This document shows, piece after piece, positions 21,206-31,400 of a DNA stretch of 64,000 nucleotides. The stretch comes from Amyelois transitella (Eukaryota > Arthropoda > Insecta > Lepidoptera > Pyralidae). The DNA is taken from NCBI RefSeq assembly GCF_032362555.1, contig NC_083531.1, forward strand, positions 4,588,001 to 4,652,000, in the 5' to 3' direction. Under the pieces are notes generated by a model. That model did not search any database, was not told the DNA's origin, and saw only the letters and a program-made list of their open reading frames with translations. Both the position numbers and the translations under genes were made by a program. Each line of letters begins with the position of its first letter. Position 1 is the stretch's first letter.

Positions 21206-23081
21206 GTATTTATATGTTTTTAGACAGTCAGCGGTCAGAGTGTCGGAAAGGGTGCGCACTTTTTTGGGACTTAGAAAAATTTCGCCGATTTTTTTATGCC
21301 CTATTAAGCCCAATTTTTTATGATGCCAAGGCTTAGGTATGACTAAGAGCATCCCTTAAGGTCATATGTTGTTTTGCGCTGCATACGATATTTTCAGAGT
21401 TATACTCATTTTTTCGTCAATGGTTCTCAGGACTTGTCCCCAGAGCCGGATTAACCTTAAGGCAGAGTAGGCAACTGCCTAGGGGCCCAGCATCGACAGG
21501 GGCCCCGCCCACTGCACTGCATTCCGAAAATATATTTTTTTTAATTGAACGAAAATGATAATTAACAAAACTTTTCTTTCTTTTTCAACACCTGTAACAC
21601 TTTATACATACAGAACCATCTAGTATCTAATATAAGAACTAATATAATCCTTCGAATCGCAACTAACTGGACTTCATGTACGTTGGGGGAATCCCCGATT
21701 TGTTGGGTGCGTTCTGTAAGCTTCCGTAGGGTGATAATAATTTGTAGCGTAATAGTTCCGAAACTTTCAAAATACCTATAACCTACGTATCTTTAATTAC
21801 AATATGTGATATGAGTTCTGCGATTGCAAGGTAAATTTTAAAAGTTTATGTGTTCTCCGTATTTGAAGACTTACGATTTTCACATACACAAAACCAAAAG
21901 TATTTAAAACAAAAGTGTTCCCGCTATTTCGGCATTCATAGAAAGGATTATGAATTCTAAATGGTGTGAAGAAAGAAACAGAGCACATATATCTTTTATA
22001 CCTACTAAAAATGAGCTTTTGATTTATAGTTATTTAAAAATTTACTGCGATAAACCTTCTGCCAGTTTTATTGGAGAGAAAAAATTGTTAAAAAGTGCAA
22101 AAAATATAGTTTTTGGCCAGTAAAAAATAAAAAATAAATTAGTATAATGTAACTTAGGTAATGTTTTATTGTTCCCTACTAAAATACTATATTTATGTGC
22201 AAGGTACTATATTTTTAAAAGCTTTTCTTAAAAAATACTATATTTTGACACTAAAATGTTGGCAACCCTAGTAGAAGGCAAAAAAAAAAATACATCACAT
22301 GATTATCAGTCAGAATAGGTAAAGAAAAGGGGCCCGAAAATGGTAGTGCCTACAGGCCCATGACAGGGTTAATCCGGCTCTGCTTGTCCCAAAAAGTGCT
22401 CACCCTTTTGTATACCCTAACCCAGTCCCAGCAGTTCATTTGATACTTACGACTATTTCAAATAAAAATTCAAAATCGATTGTTATTTACACTATTTATT
22501 TATATATTATTAATGCAAAGACTGTAAATATCAAAGTTCTTCATGTAGAAACTGCACAAAAAATACAGGCACTAAAAGAATAATGATTTAATATGTATAC
22601 TAACTGTGCCCGCGACTTCGACCGCGTGGAATAGTTATTTTGGGCATCATTGAAGCGCACAAGGGTGAATAATTTTCCCTGTTATTTTTCACATTTTCCA
22701 TTATTTCTTCGCTCCTAGAAGTTGCAATGTAATGTTATATAACCTAAAGCCTTCCTCGATAAATGGTCTATAAAACGCAAAAAGAATTTTTCCATTCAAA
22801 CCAGTAGTTCCTGAGATTAGCGCATTCAAACAAACAAACTTCAGCTTTATAATATTAGTATAGATTGAACGATTGGCATTGCATATTATGTTTTTTCTTC
22901 AAAATTCTCTCATCTCTTTCCAGCATGCTGACTTCATGTAAATCTGTTTCAGGGTGACTCTGTCCGGCCTGGTATCCTAGTTCTGATCAATGATGCAGAT
23001 TGGGAGCTGTTAGGAGAGCTAGATTACCAGATACAGCCGGGAGACACGATTATGTTTATATCTACATTGCATGGAGGTTAA
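21008..23081 (+). CDS. Urm1: Urm1, ubiquitin-related modifier 1 (2 exons, 108 aa)
   Basis: Urm1 is a ubiquitin-fold protein that acts as a sulfur carrier in tRNA wobble-uridine thiolation and as a protein modifier. It is activated as a thiocarboxylate on its C-terminal glycine by the MOCS3/Uba4 enzyme. Exons are 21008-21205 (residues 1-66) and 22953-23081 (67-108), joined in phase 0 with a GTATTT donor and TTTCAG acceptor. The protein contains [10 protein letters not shown] near the start, [10 protein letters not shown], then [20 protein letters not shown] and ends FISTLHGG, the diagnostic Gly-Gly with no extension after it. Length matches the family (about 100 aa). The 1.75-kb intron holds a hAT element and a Helitron. 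A gypsy element begins 113 bp after the stop codon, so it may sit in or near the 3' UTR. It converges with RanGAP. Identification is very secure. Confidence 0.96.
21441..22382. mobile_element. hAT-superfamily DNA transposon, non-autonomous
   Basis: Ends are inverted: CAGAGCCGGATTAACC at the left and GGTTAATCCGGCTCTG at the right. A perfect 8-bp target duplication CTTGTCCC flanks it (21433-21440 and 22383-22390), which is diagnostic for hAT-type insertion. At 942 bp with no long ORF it cannot encode a full transposase; the interior is AT-rich. It lies in the Urm1 intron. Confidence 0.88.
22600..22864 (-). mobile_element. Lep1-like Helitron in the Urm1 intron
   Basis: Reverse orientation, CTAACTGTGCCCGCGACTTC to ATAATATTAGTATAGA. 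The terminal CTAG reads CTAA, still within the Helitron CTRR rule. Confidence 0.8.
22953..23081 (+). CDS. Urm1: Urm1 exon 2 (residues 67-108)
   Basis: Begins after CTGTTTCAG and encodes the second half of the ubiquitin fold, ending in Gly-Gly and TAA. Confidence 0.96.
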   Translation, partial: GDSVRPGILVLINDADWELLGELDYQIQPGDTIMFISTLHGG

Positions 23082-23193
23082 TATAAAAAAATAAGGATCC
23101 ATTAGCTAAGTTAATAATATATGTTATTTTTTTACAATGAAACTGTGCTTCAACCCCTCTTTTATACAGTGTTAAGGTATTAAAATATACAAA

Positions 23194-23532
23194 TGTAGGG
23201 ATTTTCATAATAATTTTATTAGTTTTAATTGTATATACATCAAATAATAAATAAAATTATATTTTAGTAATAAACGGACAACCTATATCACTACTCATAC
23301 GCGGAACTCTTTCGTCCTGCCATAAATTCGGCGGACAAGTAAAATGAAAAAATGACAGTTTGACAAGTGTCAATCCGATTGTATTTCTAGGCCCGTTTGT
23401 TGCTTTACGTTTAAATATTAATTTTCAGATTTCAGATTCAAATCTTTTATTTCACCCTATATTCATTTCCCTCTTCTCTTACTCTGACTGCGCTTCACCT
23501 TCTATTGAGTAAGCTCTGAATCTATCGCTACA
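23194..23532 (+). repeat. Gypsy 5' LTR
   Basis: 339 bp, TG...CA. It should contain the promoter and the R region. By eye no difference from the 3' LTR was found. Confidence 0.93.
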
Positions 23533-23533
23533 T

Positions 23534-23552
23534 TGGTGACCCCGCTTTAACA
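23534..23552 (+). other. Primer-binding site of the gypsy element
   Basis: TGGTGACCCCGC begins one base after the LTR, the usual location and form for a tRNA 3'-end complement. The exact tRNA was not determined. Confidence 0.65.
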
Positions 23553-23554
23553 CG

Positions 23555-24355
23555 ATGTCGCAATCAAGGAGTGAGAACAAAGGAGCCGGAGAGCCGCTTT
23601 CCTTGGATCGCGTAGGCGTAAGAGTACCTCCTTTTTATCCATCGAAACCCAAGCTTTGGTTTGCTTCGCTGGAAAGCCAATTTGTTCTAGCTGGAGTGAC
23701 GTCAGAGGCGACGAAATACCACTATGCAGTATCGCATCTAGAACCTCAGTACGTGGAGATCGTCGAAGATATTATCGAGGCGCCGGCTACGGCAGATAAG
23801 TATGAGACGCTTAAATCAGAGCTCGTAAAGAGGTTGTCAGCGTCCCGCAAAAAGCAGGTCCAGCAACTACTTCATCATGAAGAATTGGGAGATCGCAAAC
23901 CATCGCAGTTCCTGCGGCGGTTAAGGGGATTAGCTGGTTCTGAGGTGCCAGACGATTTACTCAGAACTCTCTGGGCCAGCCGTTTACCCAACAGCGTACA
24001 ACCCATCATTGCGTCGCAGGCTAGGATGAAACTCGATGAGGTCGCCGTGCTAGCTGATCAGGTGCTGGATACAGTATCACCGAATTTGCAAGCAGCAGGA
24101 GTTTCCACAAAACACGATAGTGGGTCGAGTGAGATTGCTGCGTTAACACGACAAGTCGAAGCGCTAGCTGACAAGGTCGACCGTATGTCGCGGTCAAAGT
24201 CAAGAACCAGGCAGTCTTCAAGTCGTCGTGGTCGCTCTACGTCAACAAGATCGCACTCGAATTACAGGAAGTTCCCGACATGCTGGTATCACTACAAGTT
24301 CGGTGATAAAGCAAAAAGATGTGTCAAGCCGTGTGACTATACGGGAAATGCGTAA
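23555..24355 (+). CDS. Gypsy gag polyprotein (266 aa)
   Basis: Structural protein that packages the element RNA. It starts at the first ATG after the primer site. Residues about 25-170 look like a retrotransposon capsid region ([13 protein letters not shown], then a helix-rich block with [12 protein letters not shown]). A basic, Ser/Arg-rich stretch follows (residues about 210-235). The C-terminus has a Cys-rich motif [18 protein letters not shown] in place of a standard CCHC knuckle, a variant I associate with some arthropod gypsy lineages. It ends in TAA at 24353. The slippery heptamer lies just upstream of that stop, so a fraction of ribosomes should continue into pol. Confidence 0.92.
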   Translation: MSQSRSENKGAGEPLSLDRVGVRVPPFYPSKPKLWFASLESQFVLAGVTSEATKYHYAVSHLEPQYVEIVEDIIEAPATADKYETLKSELVKRLSASRKKQVQQLLHHEELGDRKPSQFLRRLRGLAGSEVPDDLLRTLWASRLPNSVQPIIASQARMKLDEVAVLADQVLDTVSPNLQAAGVSTKHDSGSSEIAALTRQVEALADKVDRMSRSKSRTRQSSSRRGRSTSTRSHSNYRKFPTCWYHYKFGDKAKRCVKPCDYTGNA

Positions 24356-27300
24356 GGCAGTCGATAATGGCGACCGACGACTGCCCAAGTACCGGTCGCT
24401 TGTTTGTTACGGACAAACGGACGAAATTACAATTGTTAGTAGATACAGGTAGTGATTTGTGTGTATTTCCTCGCAAATTTTTAAAAGATTATCGTGCGAA
24501 AACTAATTTTGAATTGTGTGCCGCTAACGGGTCAATCATAAATACGTACGGTTTCTATCATTGCGTACTAAACCTAGGGCTGCGTCGTGACTTTGCTTGG
24601 CATTTTATTGTAGCCGACGTAACGAGGGCGATAATAGGCGTGGATTTCTTATCACATTACAATATTATAGTAGACGTCCGAAATCAACGCCTTATCGACG
24701 GTAACACTATGGTCGCGACCGTGGCTTCGCTTGCCTTTAGTAACGAAAGTATTTCTTCCGTGAAGGTGGTTTCTGGTAACTCTGTCTATCACAACATACT
24801 AGCAAAATTTCCCGAAATCACTCGCCCACATGGAATACATCGTACACTGCACCACAACACTGTCCATCACATCCGCACTACACCTGGGCCACCGGTCTCT
24901 TGCACTCCCCGTAGGCTTGCGCCTGATAAACTGAAAATTGCTAAATCGGAATTCGAGTCTATGTTACAGAATGGTACTTGTCGGCCTTCCGAATCAGCAT
25001 GGGCTTCACCCCTTCATCTTGCGCCCAAGAAGGACAATGGGTGGCGTCCTTGTGGGGATTACCGCATGCTGAATTCCCGGACAATACCCGACAGATACCC
25101 CATTAAACACATTCATGATTTTTCCTACTCTCTATCAGGCTGCACCGTCTTCTCTACCATTGATTTGGTGAAGGCCTACAACCAGATCCCGGTCAATCCA
25201 GACGACATAGCGAAGACAGCGATCACAACGCCGTTCGGTCTTTACGAATTTCCGTTCATGACGTTCGGACTTCGTAATGCCGGACAGACGTTTCAGCGAT
25301 TTGTCGATGAGATGCTGCGGGGCCTGGATTTTACCTATGCATATCTGGACGATTTTCTGGTCTTCTCGAAGGATCAGAAGACCCACGAAGAGCACCTTCG
25401 TCAACTCTTCGAAAGACTCAAGCAGTACGGCATGGTCGTCAACACGGCGAAGTGTGTCTTTGGCGCGTCTGAGGTAACCTTTTTAGGATATAGAATTTCA
25501 GGTAAAGGTACGACACCCCTACCTGAGAAGGTCGAAGCCATCACCAATTTCCCTGTCCCAAAGACGGTAAAAGAACTACGCCGCTTCTTGGGTATGGTGA
25601 ACTTTTATCGTAGGTTTATTTCAGGCGCCGCTAAACAACAAGGTCCTCTGAACGCACTGCTGACAGGATCAGTGAAAGGTTCACACCCGGTACATATTAC
25701 TGGTAAGTCACTTGAGGCTTTTGAAGCCTGCAAAGAAGGTCTGTGTCAGGCCGCCTTGCTGGCTCATCCCAAGTGTGACACAAGGTTGGCGCTTGTTACT
25801 GATGCGTCAGACAGAGCTATCGGTTCGGTGTTACAGCAACAGTCTGATGGTGAGTCCTGGGAGCCATTGGCATTTTTCTCTCGTGGGCTGAGTCCTTCCC
25901 AGCAGAAATACTCACCCTACGATCGAGAATTGCTCGCCATTTATGAGAGCATAAAATATTTTAGGCACATGCTCGAAGCTAGAACTTTTACGGTCTACAC
26001 CGACCACAAGCCCCTGACTTTTGCCTTCCAAAGTCGAAAGGAAAACTGCTCGCCAAGACAGTTCCGACACCTGGATCTGATTGCGCAGTTTACCACCGAC
26101 ATACGTCACATCTCTGGTAAGGACAACGTGGTAGCTGATACCCTTTCCCGAGTTGAGGAAATTTCCCAGCCAATCGATTCAGAACAGCTGGCTGCTGCTC
26201 AACGTTCTGATCCAGAGCTTAGGCAACTTGCAGAAGGTACGACTTCACTGTGCCTTAAGAAAGTCAGGATTCCAGGTTCCAACACAGAGCTGTTTTGTGA
26301 CACCAGCACAGACATGGTACGACCGTTTGTTCCCAAGCTGTTACGGAGAAGGGTGTTCGAGAGTCTACATTGTCTCAGCCACCCTGGTGCCAAGGCAACA
26401 GTCAGATTGGTCTCTGAACGTTATGTTTGGCCGGAGGTGAAAAAGGACTGTAGGAACTGGGTGAGAGCATGCATAGCGTGCCAACAGTCTAAGATCACGC
26501 GTCATACTAGTGCTCCTCTCAGCAACTTCAAACTTCCTGCAGCTCGCTTCAAATTCATCCATATTGACCTGATCGGACCATTACCTTCATGCCAAGGTTA
26601 CAAGTATTGTCTCACAGCCATCGACCGTTTTACGCGTTGGCCTGAGGCAATACCCTTAGAAGAAATTACGGCCGAAGCAGTTGCAAAAGCCTTACTCAGT
26701 GGCTGGATTTCTAGGTTTGGTTGCCCTGCTGATATCGTGACAGATCGTGGCAGACAGTTTGAATCAGCGTTATTCGGAAATCTTTCACGCATCGCTGGAT
26801 TTACTCATCGCCGAACAACCGCCTATCATCCCGCCTGTAATGGCCTCGTGGAAAGATTCCATCGGCAGCTGAAATCTGCCATAATCTGCCACGGTAACAC
26901 AAATTGGGTCGAGTCTCTCCCTCTCGTATTGCTGGGTGTCCGCAGCGCGTTCAAGGACGACTTACGAACTACCTCAGCAGAAATGGTGTATGGCGAACCA
27001 TTGCGTCTGCCAGGTGAATTTTTTGATTCTGAAACTGACTGTCCCTTAGACTTGACGGACTTCACTTCAAGACTTCGGAATATAGTCCAAAGCCTGAAGC
27101 CCACACCAGCCTCTCGTCATGGTGGAAAACGTCCAACATTCGTTTTCAAGGAATTAACCACTTGCACTCACGTATTCTTGCGTGATTGCACGGTAGGTGG
27201 TACCTTGAAACCTGCATATTCCGGACCATATGAGGTACTTCAACGAGATAATAAGGTATTCACTATCTTGGTTAGAGGTAAAAAAGTCACGGTATCGATA

Positions 27301-27522
27301 GACCGAGTCAAGCCGGCCTACATACTGTGTGACCCAGACACCACTCCATACATACCTTCAGATCACGCATCACACAAACATACTTCACAAAAGCATGACA
27401 AACACGACACCGATACACGTCATGTACCACAATCAGAGAATCAGAACCCACCTGATCGAGAAGTAAATACTAAAACTAGATCAGGTCGTAAGGTAAGATT
27501 CCCCGACTATTATCGCCCTTGA
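24337..27522 (+). CDS. Gypsy pol polyprotein (PR-RT-RH-IN)
   Basis: Enzymes for reverse transcription and integration, expressed by -1 frameshifting from gag. The pol frame opens at 24337 after a TGA at 24334; an ATG at 24367 exists but need not be the true start. Counting from that ATG (1051 codons), the protease active site DTGS is at residue 26. The reverse transcriptase YLDD box is near 326-329. RNase H has [11 protein letters not shown] near 478. The integrase HHCC zinc region is at about 668-700, followed by the D,D,E core: [15 protein letters not shown] and NGLVERFH. No stop or frameshift interrupts it. The C-terminal tail is polar and no chromodomain was recognised. All key residues are present, so it appears functional. 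Confidence 0.94.
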   Translation, partial: LYGKCVRQSIMATDDCPSTGRLFVTDKRTKLQLLVDTGSDLCVFPRKFLKDYRAKTNFELCAANGSIINTYGFYHCVLNLGLRRDFAWHFIVADVTRAIIGVDFLSHYNIIVDVRNQRLIDGNTMVATVASLAFSNESISSVKVVSGNSVYHNILAKFPEITRPHGIHRTLHHNTVHHIRTTPGPPVSCTPRRLAPDKLKIAKSEFESMLQNGTCRPSESAWASPLHLAPKKDNGWRPCGDYRMLNSRTIPDRYPIKHIHDFSYSLSGCTVFSTIDLVKAYNQIPVNPDDIAKTAITTPFGLYEFPFMTFGLRNAGQTFQRFVDEMLRGLDFTYAYLDDFLVFSKDQKTHEEHLRQLFERLKQYGMVVNTAKCVFGASEVTFLGYRISGKGTTPLPEKVEAITNFPVPKTVKELRRFLGMVNFYRRFISGAAKQQGPLNALLTGSVKGSHPVHITGKSLEAFEACKEGLCQAALLAHPKCDTRLALVTDASDRAIGSVLQQQSDGESWEPLAFFSRGLSPSQQKYSPYDRELLAIYESIKYFRHMLEARTFTVYTDHKPLTFAFQSRKENCSPRQFRHLDLIAQFTTDIRHISGKDNVVADTLSRVEEISQPIDSEQLAAAQRSDPELRQLAEGTTSLCLKKVRIPGSNTELFCDTSTDMVRPFVPKLLRRRVFESLHCLSHPGAKATVRLVSERYVWPEVKKDCRNWVRACIACQQSKITRHTSAPLSNFKLPAARFKFIHIDLIGPLPSCQGYKYCLTAIDRFTRWPEAIPLEEITAEAVAKALLSGWISRFGCPADIVTDRGRQFESALFGNLSRIAGFTHRRTTAYHPACNGLVERFHRQLKSAIICHGNTNWVESLPLVLLGVRSAFKDDLRTTSAEMVYGEPLRLPGEFFDSETDCPLDLTDFTSRLRNIVQSLKPTPASRHGGKRPTFVFKELTTCTHVFLRDCTVGGTLKPAYSGPYEVLQRDNKVFTILVRGKKVTVSIDRVKPAYILCDPDTTPYIPSDHASHKHTSQKHDKHDTDTRHVPQSENQNPPDREVNTKTRSGRKVRFPDYYRP
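24343..24349 (+). promoter_or_regulatory. -1 ribosomal frameshift slippery heptamer
   Basis: GGGAAAT fits X-XXY-YYZ in the gag phase (G GGA AAT). The gag stop is 4 bases later, and the pol frame is open from 24337 across this point. A downstream pseudoknot was not assessed. Confidence 0.75.
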
Positions 27523-27527
27523 CGGTC

Positions 27528-27542
27528 TCAAGGGGGGGCTGA
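27528..27542 (+). other. Polypurine tract of the gypsy element
   Basis: AAGGGGGGGCTGA precedes the 3' LTR directly, the position needed for plus-strand priming. Confidence 0.75.
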
Positions 27543-27881
27543 TGTAGGGATTTTCATAATAATTTTATTAGTTTTAATTGTATATACATCAAATAATAAA
27601 TAAAATTATATTTTAGTAATAAACGGACAACCTATATCACTACTCATACGCGGAACTCTTTCGTCCTGCCATAAATTCGGCGGACAAGTAAAATGAAAAA
27701 ATGACAGTTTGACAAGTGTCAATCCGATTGTATTTCTAGGCCCGTTTGTTGCTTTACGTTTAAATATTAATTTTCAGATTTCAGATTCAAATCTTTTATT
27801 TCACCCTATATTCATTTCCCTCTTCTCTTACTCTGACTGCGCTTCACCTTCTATTGAGTAAGCTCTGAATCTATCGCTACA
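27543..27881 (+). repeat. Gypsy 3' LTR
   Basis: 339 bp, TG...CA, followed by the CAAA target duplication. Confidence 0.93.
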
Positions 27882-27885
27882 CAAA

Positions 27886-28218
27886 CAAAAAGAAATATTT
27901 TGTTTCAATATGTTGTGTGCATTTTGATGACTGATACAAATATCACCTTCTGAACTCTCAAATAGTTACAATATTCAATAAGACTATTTGAACTATACTA
28001 ATACCTTAGAGTATATAATAAATTATTGAACAAAACATCAACTGTTGTTTTTACAGTCATGGTAATGTTTTTAAAGACCCTTGCCTCACTTTGTACCCAA
28101 ATGTCAATGTCACCTGTCACTGTCAAACTGACATGAAAATAAAAACCTGCAGATTTAAGCGGGATTTACGCAAGGCCAAAGGTTTGCAAGTTAAATGGCT
28201 AAATAAAACACGGGTATT
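27886..28218 (-). other. RanGAP 3' flank, probable 3' UTR
   Basis: Unique AT-rich sequence between the gypsy target site and the RanGAP stop codon. No canonical AATAAA was seen on the minus strand, so the polyadenylation site is not located. Confidence 0.4.
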
Positions 28219-28428
28219 TCAAGCGTATTGTGTATTATGTTGTTGCAACGTTCTCTGCCTCAATACGGCTTGTTTCGTATCTTCTCCAAGCACCGGTAAC
28301 TTGCTTGCTATGAAGAAGCGTAGCGTGTCCCGTAGAGCCGGCGGGAAGTATGCCTCTTCTATTACCGAGCCGAGGGCTGTGTAGCAGCCGGGGAGCGACC
28401 AGCGGGGGCGGTACTCTTTGTTTTCAGA
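28219..28428 (-). CDS. RanGAP: RanGAP exon 13, terminal (residues 505-573)
   Basis: Acceptor ATTTCCAG; begins SENKEY, contains [18 protein letters not shown] and ends in TGA at 28219-28221. It completes the IKSE motif begun in exon 12. Confidence 0.93.
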   Translation of the reverse strand, partial: SENKEYRPRWSLPGCYTALGSVIEEAYFPPALRDTLRFFIASKLPVLGEDTKQAVLRQRTLQQHNTQYA

Positions 28429-31400
28429 CTGGAAATATAAAGAGTGGAATTAAATATCGTAGTATATTAGCATTGTATCGTAGGATTATTCATCTGTTTG
28501 CTATTTTCTAAAGGTTGGCTGAGAAAGATACCTACAGTGGGTTGCCAAATTAATAGGGACAGTCACATTTTTTATCATATTTTTTCTTCAGGCGCGTTTG
28601 ACTGCTATTTCAAGTGGTGTAAGTGGTCCTGGAATGTATTTTTATGTTCACAGCACCTCTACAGATCAACTTGAAAGTAAATTTCAAGTGTTATGGGATT
28701 TGTTTATTTTGTAAAAATATTTTATTATCGGGAGAGACGCGCAGTCCTTCACACGTGTAAAAGTAAAATAAGTAACTAATTATTTTAAAAAGTTATTTTG
28801 TGATTTTGTGAAATTATTATTGACTGCAAGTAAGTATTACTTTATTTTTATTAAATCTTAAGTATTTTGGGGCTGATTTTAGGACGAAATTAATTAATTT
28901 TTTATTTTTACAGCTTTCACTATGGGTCGAGGGGTAGATTTGTCTCCAAGAAAAAAATCTGAGGTTAAAACCCTTCTTTTGCACACAAGTCATTCTCAGA
29001 GGAAGATAGCAGAACTGGCTGGTGTTTCTAAGTCGGTAGTAAATAAAATAAAAATAAATCTGGATCAAGATCAGCCACTTTTGCCCAAAAGAAAAGGCAA
29101 ATGCGGAAGAAAACGGATTACGACACCACGGTCCGATAGGAAAATCAGGGATATGTGTTTGCAAAACAGGAAGAAAAGTGCTGGATTGTTAACCCAGATG
29201 GTACAGGAGTCTGGAATACAAGTTTCGAAGAGAACTGTACAGCGTAGGTTGGCAGAGGAAGGCCTGACCGGACATCGCCCAGCTAAAAAACCGCGACTGA
29301 CAGAGGCGATGAAGAAGAAACGACTTGCTTGGGCTCGTGAACACCGTCTGATGAGTGTTGAAGACTGGAGCAAGGTCAGTTTTAATGTCAATTGATAATT
29401 TATATTAATATTATGGTATATTATCTAAAAAGATTTTCATATAAGTTATAAATATTTTTTTTCAGGTGTGTTTCTCAGACGAATCAACATTTGAGATTCT
29501 TGCCGACAAAAGCAACTTTGTCAGGCGGCGCCCAGGCGAGAAATTTCACCCTGACTGCATTGTGGAACGCGTTAAACACCCTGTTAAAATAATGGTATGG
29601 TCTGTCATAAGTGCTAAAGGGGTTGGGCGTCTCTACATTGTCCAGGGAACCATGAGACAGGACCAATACAGGCAGGTCCTAGAAACTCGCTTGTTGCCGC
29701 AACTCCGGGAATGGTTCTCAGAGGGGGAGGAATTCATGTTCATGCATGACTCAGCACCATGCCATAAAGCAAGGAGTGTAACAAAATTTTTAGCAGACCA
29801 CAATATACCAGTTTTACCTTGGCCTGGCAATTCTCCAGACATGAACCCCATCGAAAACTTATGGGAAATTACCAAGGCGGAAATTGCCAAGGAAGTGATA
29901 ACCACCAAGGTAAAACTGATCGAAAAATTAATAAATGTGTGGCACCACAACCCTAAAATAAAGGAAAGTGCCAAACAGTGCATAGAAAGTATGCCGAGGC
30001 GGATCGAAGCACTCATTCAGGCTAAAGGAAATGTGACAAAATATTAGCAATATCTCATTGCCATTTTCGTAATACCTGCTAATATTTTCTAATTACCCAA
30101 AGACTGTTATTTTTTTGTTTAAACTACTTGTAAGATGTGTGTCTAATATTATTAAATATAATTATAACTCAAAACAACGTTTTTAATTAGTTATGGACCA
30201 ATAAAGTGTAAAAAAACAATATTTTTCGACTGTCCCTATTAATTTGGCAACCCACTGTACATATTAGTATTTAGAAATAGTTATCACCTATTGCGCCTTT
30301 GAGGCTCAATGTCTTAAATAAATATATACGGGACAAATTACACAGATTGAGTTAACCTTGAAGTAAGTTTGAGACTTGTGTTACGAGATATTAACTCAAC
30401 GATACTATATTTTATACTTATATAGATAAACATCCACGACCCAGGCCAATCAGAAATACTTCTTTTCCCATCATTCCCTGGCCAAGTTTCAAACCCGGGA
30501 CCTCCAGTGTCACAGACAACCGCTGCTCTACAAAGACCATCAAACAAACAAATAAATATCAAAGCGTTTCAATAGCGTCAATAGTCAAATCAGTAGTATC
30601 CATATTAAATGCAAACTAATTTTAAAAAAGAATTAAACTTTAACTTTTTAACTAATTTTTAATTTTTTTTTTAACCTAGACGAACGTATCTTGATCAAAT
30701 TATGGACGTCCTGGTAAAGGGTCAGGTCAAAAGTACCCGTAACCGCCGAGCTTGCACGAAGAGAGTTATGAACGTGGATGAAGCGAAGGAAGTTTGCAGA
30801 GATCGTGGCAAGTGGAAAGAGGTAGTCTCTGCCTACCCCTCCGGGAAAGAGGCGTGATTTTATGTATGTATGTATGTAATTAAAAAAAAGTAAGTACTAA
30901 CTTTGATGAGTCCGAGTCCCCGCAACATGGTATCCGCTAGGAGCCAGGCGGCGGCGTGCTGTTGCCCCGCCCGGGATAACAGTATCGGGTATAGTTTGCG
31001 GGATATCTGTAAGATATATATCTGATAGAAGATATCTGTGCCGTGTGGTTCCCGGCACCAATACAAAAAAAAAATAGGACCACTCCATCTGATTCCCATG
31101 GATGTCGTAAAAGGCGACTAAGGGAAAGAGACGGAGTGGTCTTATCCTTTTTCACGCTGCAATAATTAGGAGCAAAGAAATAATGGAAAATGTCAAATTT
31201 ATATATAGTTTGCGGGATATCTGTAAGATATATATCTGATAGAAGATATCTGTGCCGTGTGGTTCCCGGCACCAATACAAAAAAAAAATAGGACCACTCC
31301 ATCTGATTCCCATGGATGTCGTAAAAGGCGACTAAGGGAAAGAGACGGAGTGGTCCTATCCTTTTTCACGCTGCAACAATTAGGAGCAAAGAAATAATGG

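Larger units (their letters stand above)
23190..27885 (+). mobile_element. Complete Ty3/gypsy LTR retrotransposon
   Basis: A 4.69-kb element with 339-bp LTRs that start TGTAGGG and end GCTACA and look identical by eye, flanked by a 4-bp target duplication CAAA (23190-23193 and 27882-27885). The order is LTR, primer site, gag, pol (protease, reverse transcriptase, RNase H, integrase), polypurine tract, LTR. That domain order is the Ty3/gypsy one. There is no env-like ORF. Both ORFs are open and linked by a -1 frameshift signal. Matching LTRs indicate a very recent insertion, and the copy may be competent. It sits between the convergent 3' ends of Urm1 and RanGAP. Confidence 0.95.
28535..30257 (+). 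mobile_element. Complete Tc1-type DNA transposon
   Basis: 1723 bp, 30-bp perfect terminal inverted repeats starting CAGTGGGTTGCCAAATTAAT (28535-28564 and 30228-30257), flanked by TA on both sides. It encodes a DD34E transposase split by an intron. Its orientation is opposite to RanGAP, in whose last intron it lies. Confidence 0.95.
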
